DNA of 64,000 nucleotides from Hippopus hippopus (taxonomy: Eukaryota; Mollusca; Bivalvia; Cardiida; Cardiidae): NCBI GenBank assembly GCA_946811185.2, contig OX328101.1:17716122-17780121 (forward strand), read 5' to 3'. Shown here piece by piece: positions 22,155-32,804 of the stretch. Below the pieces are notes generated by a model, which was not told where the DNA came from, made no database searches, and worked only from the letters and a program-made list of their open reading frames with translations. The position numbers and the translations under genes are program-made. Positions within the stretch are counted from its first letter, which is position 1. Each line of letters starts with the position of its first letter.

Positions 22155-22269
22155 GTCCTGGTGCCCCCTGGTGAACGAGAATATCATGGTGGAACAATAG
22201 GAGATGAGAGAATTATGGAGGAGGATGAATGTCCACTGGCCATTGCCATGCAACACCCTCCCAACAGAG
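22155..22269 (+). CDS. AFDN: AFDN exon B: RA2 continued
   Basis: Encodes VLVPPGEREYHGG and DECPLAIAMQHPPNR. This matches the afadin RA2 segment with the conserved DDECPLQI stretch, including the acidic turn before the last strands of the ubiquitin-like fold. The acceptor is TATTCTGCTAG and the donor is AGAG|GTGAGT. It enters in phase 0 and leaves in phase 1. Joining it to exon C restores glycine (G|GA). Confidence 0.93.
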
Positions 22270-22310
22270 GTGAGTCAATCAATGAATAGTTGTGTTACCT
22301 CATTACCTGT

Positions 22311-22536
22311 TTAACCCTTTACTGCACAGTGCCGACTTTTAATGATCCTGGGAAAGAAGCATGTTGAAAATGTGGGAAAAGGAGAAAATGCTGGTAACCA
22401 GCATTTTCTCCTTTTCCCACAACATTTTCTACCCTATCAAAGAAAGATTGCACCATTTAAGCCACACTGAAATTGTCGTCTGCAAATGCTTTCAGTTTGG
22501 TACAGGCCAAAATTTTTTTGTTTGGTAAAGAGTTAA
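22311..22536 (-). repeat. Family A MITE, reverse, full copy
   Basis: TTAACCCTTTACTGCACAG to TTTGGTAAAGAGTTAA. Stem nearly perfect around GGTAACC. It begins 41 bp after exon B. Confidence 0.85.
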
Positions 22537-22595
22537 ACCAATTATGCAGCAGACTATTTGAAAAACTATCCTTATGAAATACCCATTTTGGTTCC

Positions 22596-22798
22596 TCTTT
22601 AGCAGACAACAAAATTTTTTACGGGTCCACAATGAAAGCATTTGCAGACGACAAATAAAATGTGGCTCTTATGATAAGATTTGTCCTTGAAAGGTCAGAA
22701 AATACTATGGATGAAGGAGAAGATGCTGGTGACAAGTATTTTCTCCTTTTTCCAAAACTTTTTGAAAGTCCTCTTCCTCAGGGTCTTTTACTTGTTAA
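22596..22798 (+). repeat. Family A MITE
   Basis: Left end decayed (CTCTTTAGCAGACAAC), core GGTGACAAG, right end TTACTTGTTAAG. Confidence 0.65.
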
Positions 22799-23179
22799 GT
22801 ATTGACACTTGACTACATGTCAGGACATTGTGGCAGGAGATATTCCTCCTTCTGTGAAAATGTTTTTACACAAAGGTTTTGTGTGATGCAAAAAATGTCT
22901 GGTAGACAACAACTTTAATGCAAATTGATCAATTTTGACACAGCATTCTAAAATATCAGGGGAATATAGTATGTGTAATATGGTTCAGTTTTCAGTTTAA
23001 TAGGAGAGGGTTATAAATTTTTCATCCTTTCCTATTGATTACTTGATCCTCTATCAATTTTATATCATATTCTCAGCATCTTTCTTATTTCCTATCATAT
23101 TCTGTTTAGTCTTGCTGGATTACCTGGTATGTCAGCTATTGATTTGAAAGAGCTGGACATCTTAGGTAACTCTTCACGC
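22799..23179. other. Intron, nothing recognised
   Basis: Intron B-C sequence without recognisable elements. Confidence 0.5.
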
Positions 23180-23725
23180 CACAGCCTCAGTGGCGCAGTC
23201 ATTTGCACACAGGACTTGAGAACAGGGGGTTGTTGGTTTGAACCCCAAGCTTGGCCAGTTTCTTTCAGAGGACTGATGATAGTCATTGTGACAGGATTTA
23301 TTCCTCTCTAACTGCTGATCATTGTTTCGGAGATGGTTATGTGGCAAGGCAGCCAGTGGCTACAGAAGAATACTGTGCGTAGAACTGGTAAAGGAAACCC
23401 AAGAAAAGCATGGATAGGTGCACAGGCTGCTGTGACATAACTGACATAATCTTGAATATAGCATTAACTCTTTACCAAACGACAAAATTTTAGACTGGTC
23501 CTAATTGAAAGCATTTGCAGACGACAAAATAAACGTAACTCAAAAATTGAAATTTGTTTCCAGCAGGGTAGAAAACATTGTGGGAAAAGGAGAAAATGCT
23601 GGTTACCAGCATTTTCTCCTTTTCCCACAATGTTTTCAAAAGGCTTCTTTCTGAGGGTCGTTAAAAGTCGGGATTGTGTGGTAAAGGGTTAAACACCATA
23701 AAACATCAAAAAATCAATAATTATT
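23180..23725 (+). mobile_element. SINE-1 carrying a family A insertion
   Basis: The head (CTCAGTGGCGCAGTCATTTG; box B TGGTTTGAACCCC) and body continue to 23463. The SINE tail resumes at 23689 as TTAAACACCATAAAACATC. A family A element splits the conserved GCGTTAAACACC motif exactly at its TTAA. Confidence 0.85.
23464..23692 (+). repeat. Family A MITE with proven TTAA target duplication
   Basis: Element 23468-23688 (221 bp) between TTAA 23464-23467 and TTAA 23689-23692. The undisturbed SINE-1 copies show a single TTAA at this position, so the four bases were duplicated on insertion. The palindrome is near perfect around GGTTACC. Confidence 0.93.
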
Positions 23726-23942
23726 TACTAAACAACAGAATTTTACAGTAGTCAAAATTGAAAGCATTTGCAAACAACAAATTCAGTGTAGATCAAAGGA
23801 TTATTTTTGTCATAAAAATGTAGAAGACATTGTAGGAAAAGGAGAAATGGCTGGTTACCAGCATTTTCTCCTTTTCCCATGAAGTTTTCAAAAGCTTTCT
23901 CTTCTTGGTTGTTGGAATACTGGGTTGTTTGGTAAAGTATGA
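23722..23942 (+). repeat. Family A MITE
   Basis: TTTACTAAACAACAGAATTT to TTGTTTGGTAAAGTATGAA. TTAA lost at both ends. Core GGTTACCAGC. Confidence 0.75.
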
Positions 23943-24061
23943 ATCTTGGTTTACTCTGTAATGATGTACAAGTCTATGAAATTCAAGAAACCAAGAAATC
24001 ACATAATATTTATGATATGAAGCTGCATTTAGTGTTTCATATCAATAGAATAGGAAAAAAA

Positions 24062-24284
24062 TTAGCTCTCTCAGTGCTCAATTTATAATTTTGGGTTTTA
24101 ATGACAGCTGAAAGTAGAAGCAACTAAAGGTCAGACAGCACAGACCATACTGTCTGATTTTAGTTCTAAAGTGTCCACTACTAATTTGCCCGATATTTTG
24201 ACAAAAAAGCTTTGAAATTGCAATATTTGAATCTTTAAAACTGATGGAGGATATCCATTTCATTTATTCAGCACTGCAAGTGTA
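24062..24284. repeat. Family B copy, degenerate
   Basis: The stem AAAGGTCAGACAGCACAG pairs imperfectly with ACTGTCTGATTTTAGTTC. The right flank runs to the next family A copy. Confidence 0.55.
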
Positions 24285-24496
24285 AACTCTATACCAAACG
24301 ACAAAAGTGTGGACTGGTCCAAATTGAAAGCTGTTGCAGACAATTAAATTAAATTCAGCTCAAATGATGAAGTTTGTCTCTGACAAGATAGAAAACATTG
24401 TGGTGAAAAAAGAAAATGCTGTATACCATTTTCCTCTGTTCCCATGATGTTTTTCTCAGGTTTGTTAAAACACAGTCTTGTTTGGTAGTAAGTTAA
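24281..24496 (+). repeat. Family A MITE, core shortened
   Basis: GTAAACTCTATACCAAACGAC to TTTGGTAGTAAGTTAA. The palindrome has a deletion (GCTGTATACCATTTTCC). Confidence 0.65.
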
Positions 24497-24648
24497 ACTA
24501 CCCTGACCTGTCCTAAAGAGACAGATAGGGGCTTCTACACATGACTGTATTTGTTGAGGAAACCAGGGGTTCTTTTCCCCCGGTTTTAGATATGGAATGA
24601 ATGTAGTATATTTTTATAATTGTATTACTTCCCCTTTCTATTTTGAAG

Positions 24649-24810
24649 GAATGCTGATGTTCCAGCTAAAGAGAAAGAATATGGATATGATCAAGCCAAA
24701 AAATAAGCGGCCAAGAGCGGTGTCCCATGAGGATTTGAGAACAACCAAGGATTCTACCCTGTCTTCCATCCCTCCCAATAAGTTACCTTTCCTGGTAGAG
24801 CTTAATCAAG
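24649..24810 (+). CDS. AFDN: AFDN exon C: end of RA2 and linker to FHA
   Basis: Encodes GMLMFQLKRKNMD, the last RA2 strand (afadin family GILVFQLKRR), then a basic linker (KPKNKRPRAV) and LPFLVELNQ, the conserved entry to the FHA region. The acceptor is CTATTTTGAAG and the donor is CAAG|GTACTA. Phase 1 in and phase 1 out. The linker is shorter than in vertebrates. Confidence 0.92.
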
Positions 24811-25118
24811 GTACTATACATTGTATAACTTTCAGACAACCTCTTCATTCCTCTCTGTCCCACTGTCCCATTATTTTCATGTATATTCCTGCATTAAATT
24901 GTAATATGTAGTAATTAGGCAAATTTTGCCTTCAAGGACATAGCCATCAATTTAGTAAAGACAACATCCATGCCAAAGCTGTTGGATGAATGTCCACGCT
25001 TTTTGCTTCTTTCTTACGACATATTGTCAGGGAATAGAAAATGACAGCTTTTGTGCAACTGTGTTGGAAAAGCATTTTTTGCTTGTTATAATTAATGACT
25101 GTTTTTCTCACGATTTTT
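24811..25118. other. Intron, nothing recognised
   Basis: Start of intron C-D before the HINE-2 element. Confidence 0.5.
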
Positions 25119-26590
25119 AGCTCCACTGGCCGAAGGCCAGCGGGCTTATGTCATGGCCTGTTGTCCGTCGTGCGTCCGTCCATCCGTCCGTCCGTGTGTC
25201 CGTCCGTCCGTCCGTGCGTTAACTTTTTTTTAAAATGTCTTCTTCTCTGAAACTACCGATCCAATTTTGATGAAACTTCACAGAAATGATCCTGCCATGG
25301 TCCTCTTCAGAATTTCTTGAAAGAATTTAATTCCTTCAAAAACTCTGGTTGCCATGGCAACAAAACTGAAAAATTTTGAAAATCTTTGAAAATCTTCTTG
25401 TCTGAAACCGTAAGGCCAAGGGCTACCAAATTTGGCATGTAGCTTTATCTAGTGGACCTCTACCAAGTTTCTTCAATTTATAGCCCTGGGGTCAAAATTG
25501 GCCCCGCCCCGGGGGTTACAAGTTATACATGGGCTTATTTAGGGAGAACTTTAAAATTCCTCTTCTACCTAACCATAGGGCCTAGAGCTACCAAATTTGG
25601 CATGTAGCTTTATCTAGTAGACCTCTGCCAAGATTGTTCAAATTATATCCCTGGGGTCAAATTAGGCCCTGCCCGGGGGTAACAAGTTTTACATGGGCTT
25701 ATATAACAAGTTTTACATGGGCTTATATAGGGAGAACTTTAAAATTCTTCTTTGACCTAGCCATGGGGCCTAGGGCGACCAAATTTGGGATGTAGCTTTA
25801 TCTAGTGGACCTGTACCAAGGGTGTCCAAATTATAGCCGAGGGTCAAATTTGACTTCGCTCCGGGGGGTAACATGTTTTACATGGGCGGGCTTATATAGG
25901 AAAATCTTTCGCATCTAGCTATAAGGGCTAGGGCTATCAAATTTGCATTTAGCTTTATCTAGGGGGTCTCTATCAAGGGTGCCCAAATTATAGCCCAGGG
26001 GGTCAAATGTAGCCCCACCCCAGGGGGTCACAAGTTCTACATGGTCTTATATAAGGAAACTTTAATAATCTACTTGTACATAGCCATATTTAGGCCTAGG
26101 GCTACCAAATTTTGCATGTAACTTTATATAATGGGCCTCTACCAAGAGGGCCCAAATTTTAACTTTGGGGGTCAAGTTTGACTCCACACCAGGGGTCACA
26201 AGTTTTACATTGGCTTTTATAGTGAAAACTTGATAAACCTGTGTCATGGATCACATATTTTACAGGGCCTTTTATTCAGCAAACTTGTTTTACATGACTT
26301 TTTATTGGGCAAGATTAAAAAATCTTTTTGTTTATAACCACACATTCTAGTTTCATATTGTAGGTCTGGGGTCAAAATTGCCTTCATTCCAGGGATCGCA
26401 AGTTTAACATGGGCTTCAAAATATTGTCACTTCAATTTAAACATTAATCAAGGGAAATGGCTTACAACATGTCCTTTTCTCAGGATGTTTTTTTGAAAGC
26501 CTTCTCTTTCAGGGTCATTAACACTTCAATTTGTGTGGTAAAGGGTTAAAAAGCCAGTGGAGCGATACAGGGCCATCTTGGCCCTCTTGT
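25119..26590 (+). mobile_element. HINE-2 element, long copy
   Basis: 5' end AGCTCCACTGGCCGAAGGCC (hairpin GGCCGAAGGCC), a CCGTCCGTCCGTCC-rich block at about 25160-25220, then about five degenerate units of roughly 170 bp (GGGCCTAGGGCTACCAAATT, ATGTAGCTTTATCTAG). The 3' end is GCCAGTGGAGCGATAC plus the stem GGGCCATCTTGGCCC and CTCTTGT. The 5' ACTGGC and 3' GCCAGT are inverted. No protein coded. A family A half copy lies inside near the 3' end. Confidence 0.8.
26455..26549 (+). repeat. Family A right half inside HINE-2
   Basis: TGTCCTTTTCTCAGGATG to GTGTGGTAAAGGGTTAA. The left half is missing. Confidence 0.65.
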
Positions 26591-26654
26591 TTCCATTTCT
26601 TTTGAAATGGCTATTAATTTTCTTTCTCCTTTATCACAGAGCCTTTAAGCTCAC

Positions 26655-28200
26655 TTAACTCTTTCCAAAACAACTAAATTCTAGACTTTTTTATACTCCT
26701 GTCGAAGACGGGACGTATTATGGGATCACCCGTGGCAGGCGGGTGGGCGGGCGACGTCCCCATTCTTTGTCCGGAGCATATCTCCAAAACTATGCTAGCT
26801 ACGGTTATGAAATTTCATGGGTGGATAGATCTCATCAAGGGGGAGTGCAGTGCACAGGAATCATAACTCTTGCTTCCTTAATTTTTGAGTTATTACCCTT
26901 TGTTCTTTTTCGTACTTGAATTTTGTCCGGAGTATATCTCCAAGACTATACTAGCTAAGGTTATGAAACTTCATGGGTGGATAGATCTCATCAAGGGGGA
27001 GTGCAGTGCACAGGAATCATAACTCTTGCTTCCTTAATTTTTGAGTTATTTCCCTTTGTTTATATTCATACTTGAATTTTGTCCAAAGCATATCTCAAAA
27101 ACTATGCTAGCTACGGTTATGAAACTTCATTGGTGGATAGATCTCATTAAGGGGGAGTGCAGTGCGAAAGAACCATAACTCTACCTCGTGCTGTCTTTGA
27201 GTTATTTCCCTTTGATCGTCATTTTAACAGCATTTTCTGCTTGTCCGGAGCATAACTTTGTCATCTCCAGTCCGATTGACTTGAAACTTGGCATGTGTGT
27301 TTGTTGCAATAATACGGAGTGCAGTGCAAAAGAACCATAACTCTACCTCGTGCTGTCTTTGAGTTATTTCCCTCTGATCGTCATTTTTACAGCATTTTCT
27401 GCTTGTCCGGAGCATAACTTTGTCATCTCCAGTCCGATTGACTTGAAACTGGGCATGTGTGTTTGTTGCAATAATACGGAGTGCAGTGCAAAAGAACCAT
27501 AACTCTACCTCGTTCTGTCTTTGAGTTATTTCCCTTTGATCGTCATTTTTACAGCATTTTCTGCTTGTCCGGAGCATAACTTTGTCATCTCCAGTCCGAT
27601 TGACTTGAAACTTGGCATGTGTGTTAGTTGCAATAATACGGATTGCAGTGCAAAAGAACCATAACTCTACCTCGTGCTGTCTTTGAGTTATTTCCCTTTG
27701 ATCGTCATTTTTACAGCATTTTCTGCTTGTCTGGAGCATAACTTTGTCATCTCCAGTCCGATTGACTTGAAACTTGGTATGCATGTTTGTTGCAATATTA
27801 CGGAGTACAGTGCGCAAGAACAATAACTCTACCTAGTGCGGATTTCGAGTAATTCCACTTTGATCTTCATTTTTACAGTATTTCTTGCTTGTCTGGAACG
27901 GAACTTTGTCACCTCAAGTCAAATTGACTTGAGACTTGGTAAACATGTTTGTTGCATTACCTGCCCTTTACGATTATTATACCCCCTTGACAACTGGTGG
28001 TGGGACGGGCGTATCTTGCGACAATTTGCCGCTCTTGTTTAAAATGAAAGCATGTGCAGAGGACAAATTTAGATGTAGCATAACAGGTGAGAAGTATCTT
28101 TGAAAGAGCACAAAACATTATGGTAAAAGGAGGAAATGCTGGTACTCAGTATTTTCTACTTTTTCAACAATGTTTTCAAAAGCCTTCAGTCCATGGTTTG
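26655..28200 (+). repeat. Family A MITE split by HINE-3
   Basis: Left end 26655-26690 (TTAACTCTTTCCAAAACAAC...TCTAGAC). It resumes at 28039 with AAAATGAAAGCATGTGCAG, then core GGTACTCAGTATTTTC and right shoulder to about 28200. Confidence 0.75.
26693..28038 (+). mobile_element. HINE-3 element, copy 1
   Basis: Starts ATACTCCTGTCGAAGACGGG (hairpin GTCGAAGAC) after a T-run and ends GCCGCTCTTGT. The interior has about seven units of roughly 162 bp, including near-identical ones (GGAGTGCAGTGCAAAAGAAC; CTACCTCGTGCTGTC). Because 162 is a multiple of three, the complementary strand stays open for 199 codons, but the frame is just the repeat and is not a gene. Flanked precisely by the two halves of a family A copy. 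Confidence 0.82.
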
Positions 28201-28360
28201 ATGGATCGATATGCAATTCTAATGTCCTGGGTGCAATCTCTGGTCCAGCTAACCATTTATAGTGGGAAAAAATTGTGGCGAATGGTGAATCAATTTTTTT
28301 CCATGCAACAGAATGTTTAATTTATGAAATCTCAGTGTATTTCAAGAGTCTAAATGTTAT

Positions 28361-28575
28361 TTAACTCTTAGAGTGCCAAAAAAAAAAATCAGACATTTTC
28401 ATCGTAGAAATTCAACCCAAATATTTGCAATTCCATTATTTATTTTGTCTACAGCGTTTAAGCAAAGCGGACAGTGTAGATCAAAGATCAGGCGGCACAT
28501 TTTGTGCAGCCTGATCTTGATATACACTGGCCGCAAAGGCTACTATAGTCGTGAAAGGCACTTTAAGGGTAAAAG
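28361..28575. repeat. Family B MITE, full copy
   Basis: TTAACTCTTAGAGTGCCAAA at the left and GAAAGGCACTTTAAGGGTAA at the right. Core AGATCAGGCGGCAC / GTGCAGCCTGATC. It ends about 70 bp before exon D. Confidence 0.8.
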
Positions 28576-28643
28576 ATATTCTGCTGCTAGTTTGTTTTTG
28601 GAGGTAATGATTAAAACTTTTTATCTATTTTGTGTGCTTACAG

Positions 28644-28744
28644 ATGGAACAGAAAATCTGAAGGGTAAAGTTCACAGACTGATGCTTGATGTAACAGAGG
28701 TTGGCAGAGAGAAGTCCATGTCCACCAGTGGTCAACATTTACAG
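28644..28744 (+). CDS. AFDN: AFDN exon D: start of FHA region
   Basis: Encodes DGTENLKGKVHRL, MLDVTEVG and SGQHLQ. This aligns to the afadin segment with LSVTEVGTEK, the first strands of the forkhead-associated domain. The acceptor is TGTGCTTACAG and the donor is CAG|GTATAC. Phase 1 in (G|AT makes aspartate) and phase 0 out. The histidine- and tyrosine-rich insert that vertebrates carry before this point is absent. Confidence 0.9.
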
Positions 28745-28774
28745 GTATACTCAATATTCTTTAGAGCTTGCCAT

Positions 28775-28998
28775 TTAACACCTTATCAAACAACAAATTT
28801 TTTGGCTTGTCCATTTTGATAGTATTTGCATATGATAATTTCATTATGGATAGATGAGGAGAGTTAGCTTTGAAAAAGTAGAAAACATTGTGAGCAAAGG
28901 AGAAAATGCTGGTTACCAGCATTTTCTCCTTGTCCCACTGTTTTCAAAGTGTTGTTTCTTTATGGTTGTAAAAACACAGGATTGTTTATAAAGGGTTG
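28775..28998 (+). repeat. Family A MITE
   Basis: TTAACACCTTATCAAACAAC to TTTATAAAGGGTTGA. Good palindrome around GGTTACC. It starts 30 bp after the exon D donor. Confidence 0.8.
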
Positions 28999-29100
28999 AT
29001 TCTTTACCAGACATGTCCAAATTAAAAGTATTTTCATCAGACAAATGTTGCAGTTGATAGGGTTTGTCAATTAAAAGGCATAAAACATGCTTTCAAACCT
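28996..29100 (+). repeat. Family A left-half fragment
   Basis: GATTCTTTACCAGACATGTC and shoulder. The core is gone. Confidence 0.5.
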
Positions 29101-29147
29101 CATGATCTAGCAATCATTCATCAGGGGAAGGTAGGCAATACTACTCA

Positions 29148-29460
29148 GCCAAGCCCCGGTAGCTCAGTCGGTAGCGTGCAGGACTTGAGAACAGGGGGTC
29201 GTGGGTTTGATCCCTGGCTCGGCCAATTTCTTTCCGAGGATTGATGATAGTCATTGCGACAGGATTCATTCCTCTCCCACCGCTGACCATGGTTTCGACA
29301 ATGGTTATGTGGGAAAGCAGCCAGTGGCTTGGAAAGAAAATTGTGCAAAGTATTGGTAAATGAGACTCCAGGAAAGCATGGATAGGTGCACTGGCCGCCG
29401 CGATATAACTGTAATAATGTTGAAAACGGCGTTAAACACCATACAATCAATCAATCAATC
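29148..29460 (+). mobile_element. SINE-1, full length
   Basis: Box A GGTAGCTCAGTCGGTAG, box B GGTTTGATCCCTGG, body and tail (CAATCAATCAATCAATC). The flanking repeat ACTACTCA lies at about 29140-29147 and 29469-29476. One of the best-preserved copies. Confidence 0.88.
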
Positions 29461-29751
29461 AAGCAACTACTACTCACATAGAAAATGTTTCAAATGGAAG
29501 TAATTCTGAGCTGAGGCTTTAAGTAGCATGAAAGTTAAATAAGGCTGTTTTCATTTAAGCATTGCCTCTTGCAAATCATATTTGAAAACACCCTGGCAAA
29601 AGGCGAGAATGTTTGTAAAATGTAAGTTCTCCTTTTACCACTGTTTTTTCATCTCCTCATTCATTAACACTATAGTTGATGTTGAGTATCAATATTTAAC
29701 AAGGATGTTTTACAAGTCTTCTGATTAAAAGTATTCTCAGGAGTTAATCAG

Positions 29752-29963
29752 TTAATTCTTAGTCAAAGTTTAGGACTTGACCAAAGTGAAAGAAATTTCA
29801 GTTGACAATTCAGAAATAACTGAAAATCCGGGATGTGTCTTAAAAAGGAAAGAAAACATGGAGGAAATGCTGGTTTCCAGCATTATCTCCTTTTTCCACA
29901 ATGTTTTAGAAAAGTTTATTCCTCCGTTTCATAATATTATAGAATTTTATAGTAATGGGTTAA
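29752..29963 (+). repeat. Family A MITE ending 27 bp before the exon E acceptor
   Basis: TTAATTCTTAGTCAAAGTTT to TAGTAATGGGTTAA. Core GGTTTCCAGC. The remaining 27 bp before exon E hold the CTTCCTCTGTATTATTGCAG acceptor tract. Confidence 0.7.
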
Positions 29964-29990
29964 AGATCTACTTCCTCTGTATTATTGCAG

Positions 29991-30191
29991 TTAACTGGCC
30001 CCAACATTCTACCAAGACACTGTGTGATAGCACATACAAGTGGTATTGTCACTGTGACGCCAGAAAGTCCTGAGTCCGAGACCTATGTAAATAATCAACG
30101 AGTGACAGACACCAGCCTCTTACAGCATGGAATGGTTGTCAGATTTGGCAAGAATAATGCATTTCGGTTCTTTGATCCAGCATGGGAGGAG
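29991..30191 (+). CDS. AFDN: AFDN exon E: FHA domain
   Basis: Encodes LTGPNILPRHCVI, GIVTVTP, ESETYVNNQRV, LLQHGMVVRFGKNNAFRF and FDPAW, which is most of the afadin FHA domain (human about 430-492, DLTNMDGVVTVTPRS). The family folds into a beta sandwich for phosphopeptide-type contacts. The FHA arginine/serine phosphothreonine pocket is atypical in afadin generally. The acceptor is TATTATTGCAG and the donor is GAG|GTGTGT. Phase 0 to phase 0, 67 codons. Confidence 0.95.
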
Positions 30192-30637
30192 GTGTGTAGA
30201 CTAAGCATGTGAAATCCTTTTTTTTTCTCAAAGATTTATTTGCCATGTCAGTTGGTGTTTCAGAAAAGTAACCTTCCCAAATAATAAAAGATGTTGACTT
30301 CAATATGTACACAATCCTTCATTTTTAGCAGGTTTTCTACGAAAATGTCAATATTATTGCCATAGCTCTGTCATTGTTTGCTTCATTTGCATCATCATTG
30401 TAGGAAAACTTAGACATTGTCTGATATATCTGTAGATACTTAAGATCTATACTTCAGACTGGAGCTAGTTGGTAATCCATTTCAGATGGGCAGGTAACCA
30501 TTAGTTTTATTTTTGTTTGCCAAATTTGACTTCAAATTTTCATTGAAAAAGTAAGTTTGCTTTCTTTAATGATGGAAGATTTTTTTATCTTTATTGGATT
30601 GTCCAAAAATTAAACATTAGGCAAGTAGCTTATTATT
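30192..30637. other. Intron, nothing recognised
   Basis: Intron E-F sequence with no recognisable element. Confidence 0.5.
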
Positions 30638-30862
30638 AAGCCTTTACCACACATTACTCACTTTCAAAGACCCAAAGGAAGACGGCTTTTGACAACATTG
30701 CGGTACAACATTGTGATAACCAGCATTGCATTTTCTCCTTTTCCCACAATATTTTCTTTCCTTTCAAAGATGAAATATATCAATTGAGCTTCAAGTATTT
30801 TGTCACCTGCCAATGCTTTGAATGTCGTCTAGTCCAGAATCCTTGTGTTTGGTGAAGACTTC
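30638..30862 (-). repeat. Family A MITE, reverse, decayed
   Basis: GCCTTTACCACACATTAC to TGTTTGGTGAAGACTT. The stem is interrupted (ACAACATTGTGATAACCAGC). It ends 36 bp before exon F. Confidence 0.65.
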
Positions 30863-30898
30863 AACAGAATAACTTAGTTATCAAATTTCTATTCATAG

Positions 30899-31110
30899 AA
30901 GCAAAGACAAGAGCAGCAGAATGCTCCCGGCCCCATGTACAAACAGGGTGCTCCACCAAATCTGCAGAGACCTGCAGAAACAAACTTTGATATGGACGGA
31001 CATGTTGAGACCGTGAACGATGGCCGTCCACCAAATGCCCAGAGACAAGGGAGCAGACAGAGTATGCCCAGTAGTACCCATGGAAGTAGCTTTGAGGAAA
31101 TGCCACGAGG
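30899..31110 (+). CDS. AFDN: AFDN exon F: low-complexity linker between FHA and DIL
   Basis: Encodes KQRQEQQNAPGPMYK, AETNFDMDGHVETV and RQGSRQSMPSSTHG. This linker is rich in Q, P, S and N and corresponds to the poorly conserved region after FHA (human NFDLGGDIHS keeps TxFDxDG-like residues). The assignment rests on continuous phase (0 in, 2 out), splice sites (TTCATAG| and GAGG|GTGTGT) and position. No domain is expected here. Confidence 0.85.
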
Positions 31111-31163
31111 GTGTGTAGCTAAAAAAGATATACATTACATTAACTTTTTATCAGATAACAAGT

Positions 31164-31391
31164 TTAACCTTTTCCCAAATGTCAAATTTTAGACTCTTTC
31201 AAACTCAAAAAATCTGCAGACAATAAATGCAAAATTGATACAAATGAACTTAAGCTCTCTGATAGGGTAGGAAACATTGTGGGAAAAGGAGAAAATGCTG
31301 GTTACCAGCATTTTCTACTTTTCCCACAATGTTTTCAAAAGCCTGCTTCCCCATGGTCGTGAAAACCAGGGATTGTTTGGTAAAGGGTTAA
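31164..31391 (+). repeat. Family A MITE, full copy
   Basis: TTAACCTTTTCCCAAATGTC to TTTGGTAAAGGGTTAA. Stem near perfect. Confidence 0.85.
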
Positions 31392-31590
31392 ACAGGTCCA
31401 CAATGAAAGCGTTTACTGACAACAAATTGAGTGTGGCTCAGATCATGATCTGTGTCTTTGATAGCATAGAAAACATTGTGGAAAAAAGAGAAAATGCTGG
31501 TTACCAGCATTTTCTCCTTTTCCCACAATGTTTTCAAAAGCTGTCATGCTAAGGGTGGTTAAAATGGACTATTGTATGGTAAAGGATTAA
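31388..31590 (+). repeat. Family A MITE, abutting, left end deleted
   Basis: Shares TTAA 31388-31391 with the previous copy, then jumps to the shoulder (ACAGGTCCACAATGAAAGC). Intact palindrome and right end. Confidence 0.8.
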
Positions 31591-31649
31591 TCTGTAGATT
31601 TAGCATGCTGTGGCTAGTGTCAAGTAAATCACTGCAGTCAGACTGTAGA

Positions 31650-31950
31650 GCTGAGTCCCAGTAGCTCAGTCGGTAGCATACAGGACTTGAGAACTGGTTT
31701 GATCCCCGGCTTGGCCAATTTCTTTCCGAGGATTGATGATAGTCATTGCAATAGGATTTATTCCTCTCTCACTGCTGACCACTGTTTCAACAATGGTTTT
31801 GTGGGAAAGCAGCCAGTGGCTTGGAAAGAATAATGTGCAGAGTGCTGGAAAAAGGAACTCCGAAAAGCATGGATAGGTGCACTGCCCACTGCGATTTAAC
31901 TGAAATAATGTTGAAAATGGCGATAAACACCATAAAATCAATCAGTCAAC
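31650..31950 (+). mobile_element. SINE-1
   Basis: Box A CAGTAGCTCAGTCGGTAG, then a 5-10 bp deletion before box B (GGTTTGATCCCC). The tail is AATCAATCAGTCAA. Flanks CAGACTGTAGA and CAGACTGTGTAGA look like a target duplication in a family B-like sequence. Confidence 0.8.
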
Positions 31951-32283
31951 AGACTGTGTAGAACATGCTGTCATACACGCTTTTTCACTGTCATTGTAAT
32001 CAAGCCAAAAAAAACCATAAGGTGTGCAATAATTGGTTCTAATGGAAAAGTTAACTTTTATCACATAACCTCCCTTGTTTTCAGTGTAATATACCCATTA
32101 CGAATTTTTTTATCTTATGCATGTTTGATATCATATTTGTGTGACGTCATTTTTGATGTCATTTTGCATGTATTTCATAGAAGTGAATGGGTTTTATGGA
32201 TATTACCGCGGGTGCATAGATCTTTAGATGGTTTTGCATCATCTGATCCATATTTCGTGAAATATTGTTAAGTGATAAAAAGA
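31951..32283. other. Intron, nothing recognised
   Basis: Intron F-G sequence leading to a foldback. Confidence 0.45.
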
Positions 32284-32426
32284 ATCTGACATTCATTGGC
32301 ATTTGAGATAAAATTTTATTAAACTTGTCAAGGAAAATGTAATTAAGCTCGCCAAAGGCTCACTTAATAACATTTCCCTAGACGCGTTTAATAAAATTCT
32401 ATCTCAAAAGCCGTCTCATGTCAGAT
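32284..32426. repeat. Foldback repeat, arms about 70 bp
   Basis: Left arm from ATCTGACATTCATTGGC, right arm ending in GAGATGTCAGAT-like complement (CCGTCTCATGTCAGAT). The centre is GCTCGCCAAAGGCTC. Arms match at roughly 85 percent by eye. Confidence 0.7.
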
Positions 32427-32494
32427 CCTATATATCTTACACAGCCTTATGTTTTACCACATACAATAAGCTGACCTCCTTCAGACTTTATTTG

Positions 32495-32712
32495 TCTTCC
32501 AACATGTCACTTTTGACAAAATTTTAGACATATCTTATTGGAGGGCATTTGCAGACAACAAATACCCAAACGATGGAACTTGGCTTTGAAAAGATAAAGA
32601 GCATCATGGGAAAGGTAGAAAATGCTGGTTACCAACCTTTTCCCCTTTTCCAACAATGTTTTCTGAAGGCTTCTTCCTCAGGATCATAAAAACATGGAAT
32701 TGTCTTTAATAA
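32495..32712 (+). repeat. Family A MITE, decayed ends
   Basis: CACTTTTGACAAAATTTTAG to GGAATTGTCTTTAATAAGG. Core AAATGCTGGTTACCAACC. Confidence 0.65.
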
Positions 32713-32804
32713 GGATCTAAAGCAGGGTAAAACTCTTTTCAAATAACAGAGACAAATACCTAAAGGGAAATGTTTGCTTGATTGTTGTTATATTTATGTT
32801 GTAG

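Noticed and set aside
27224..27823. 199-codon open frame on the - strand with repeating 54-residue blocks
   Set aside because: It is the complement of HINE-3 tandem units whose 162-bp length keeps frames open. No start context, no family resemblance, and it ends where the repeat ends.
29145..29450. Conserved 80-100 codon antisense frames (IVWCLTPFSTLFQLY...) recurring at 1916, 4199, 44869 and 53714
   Set aside because: They are the complement of SINE-1, recur with each copy and carry no independent coding signal.
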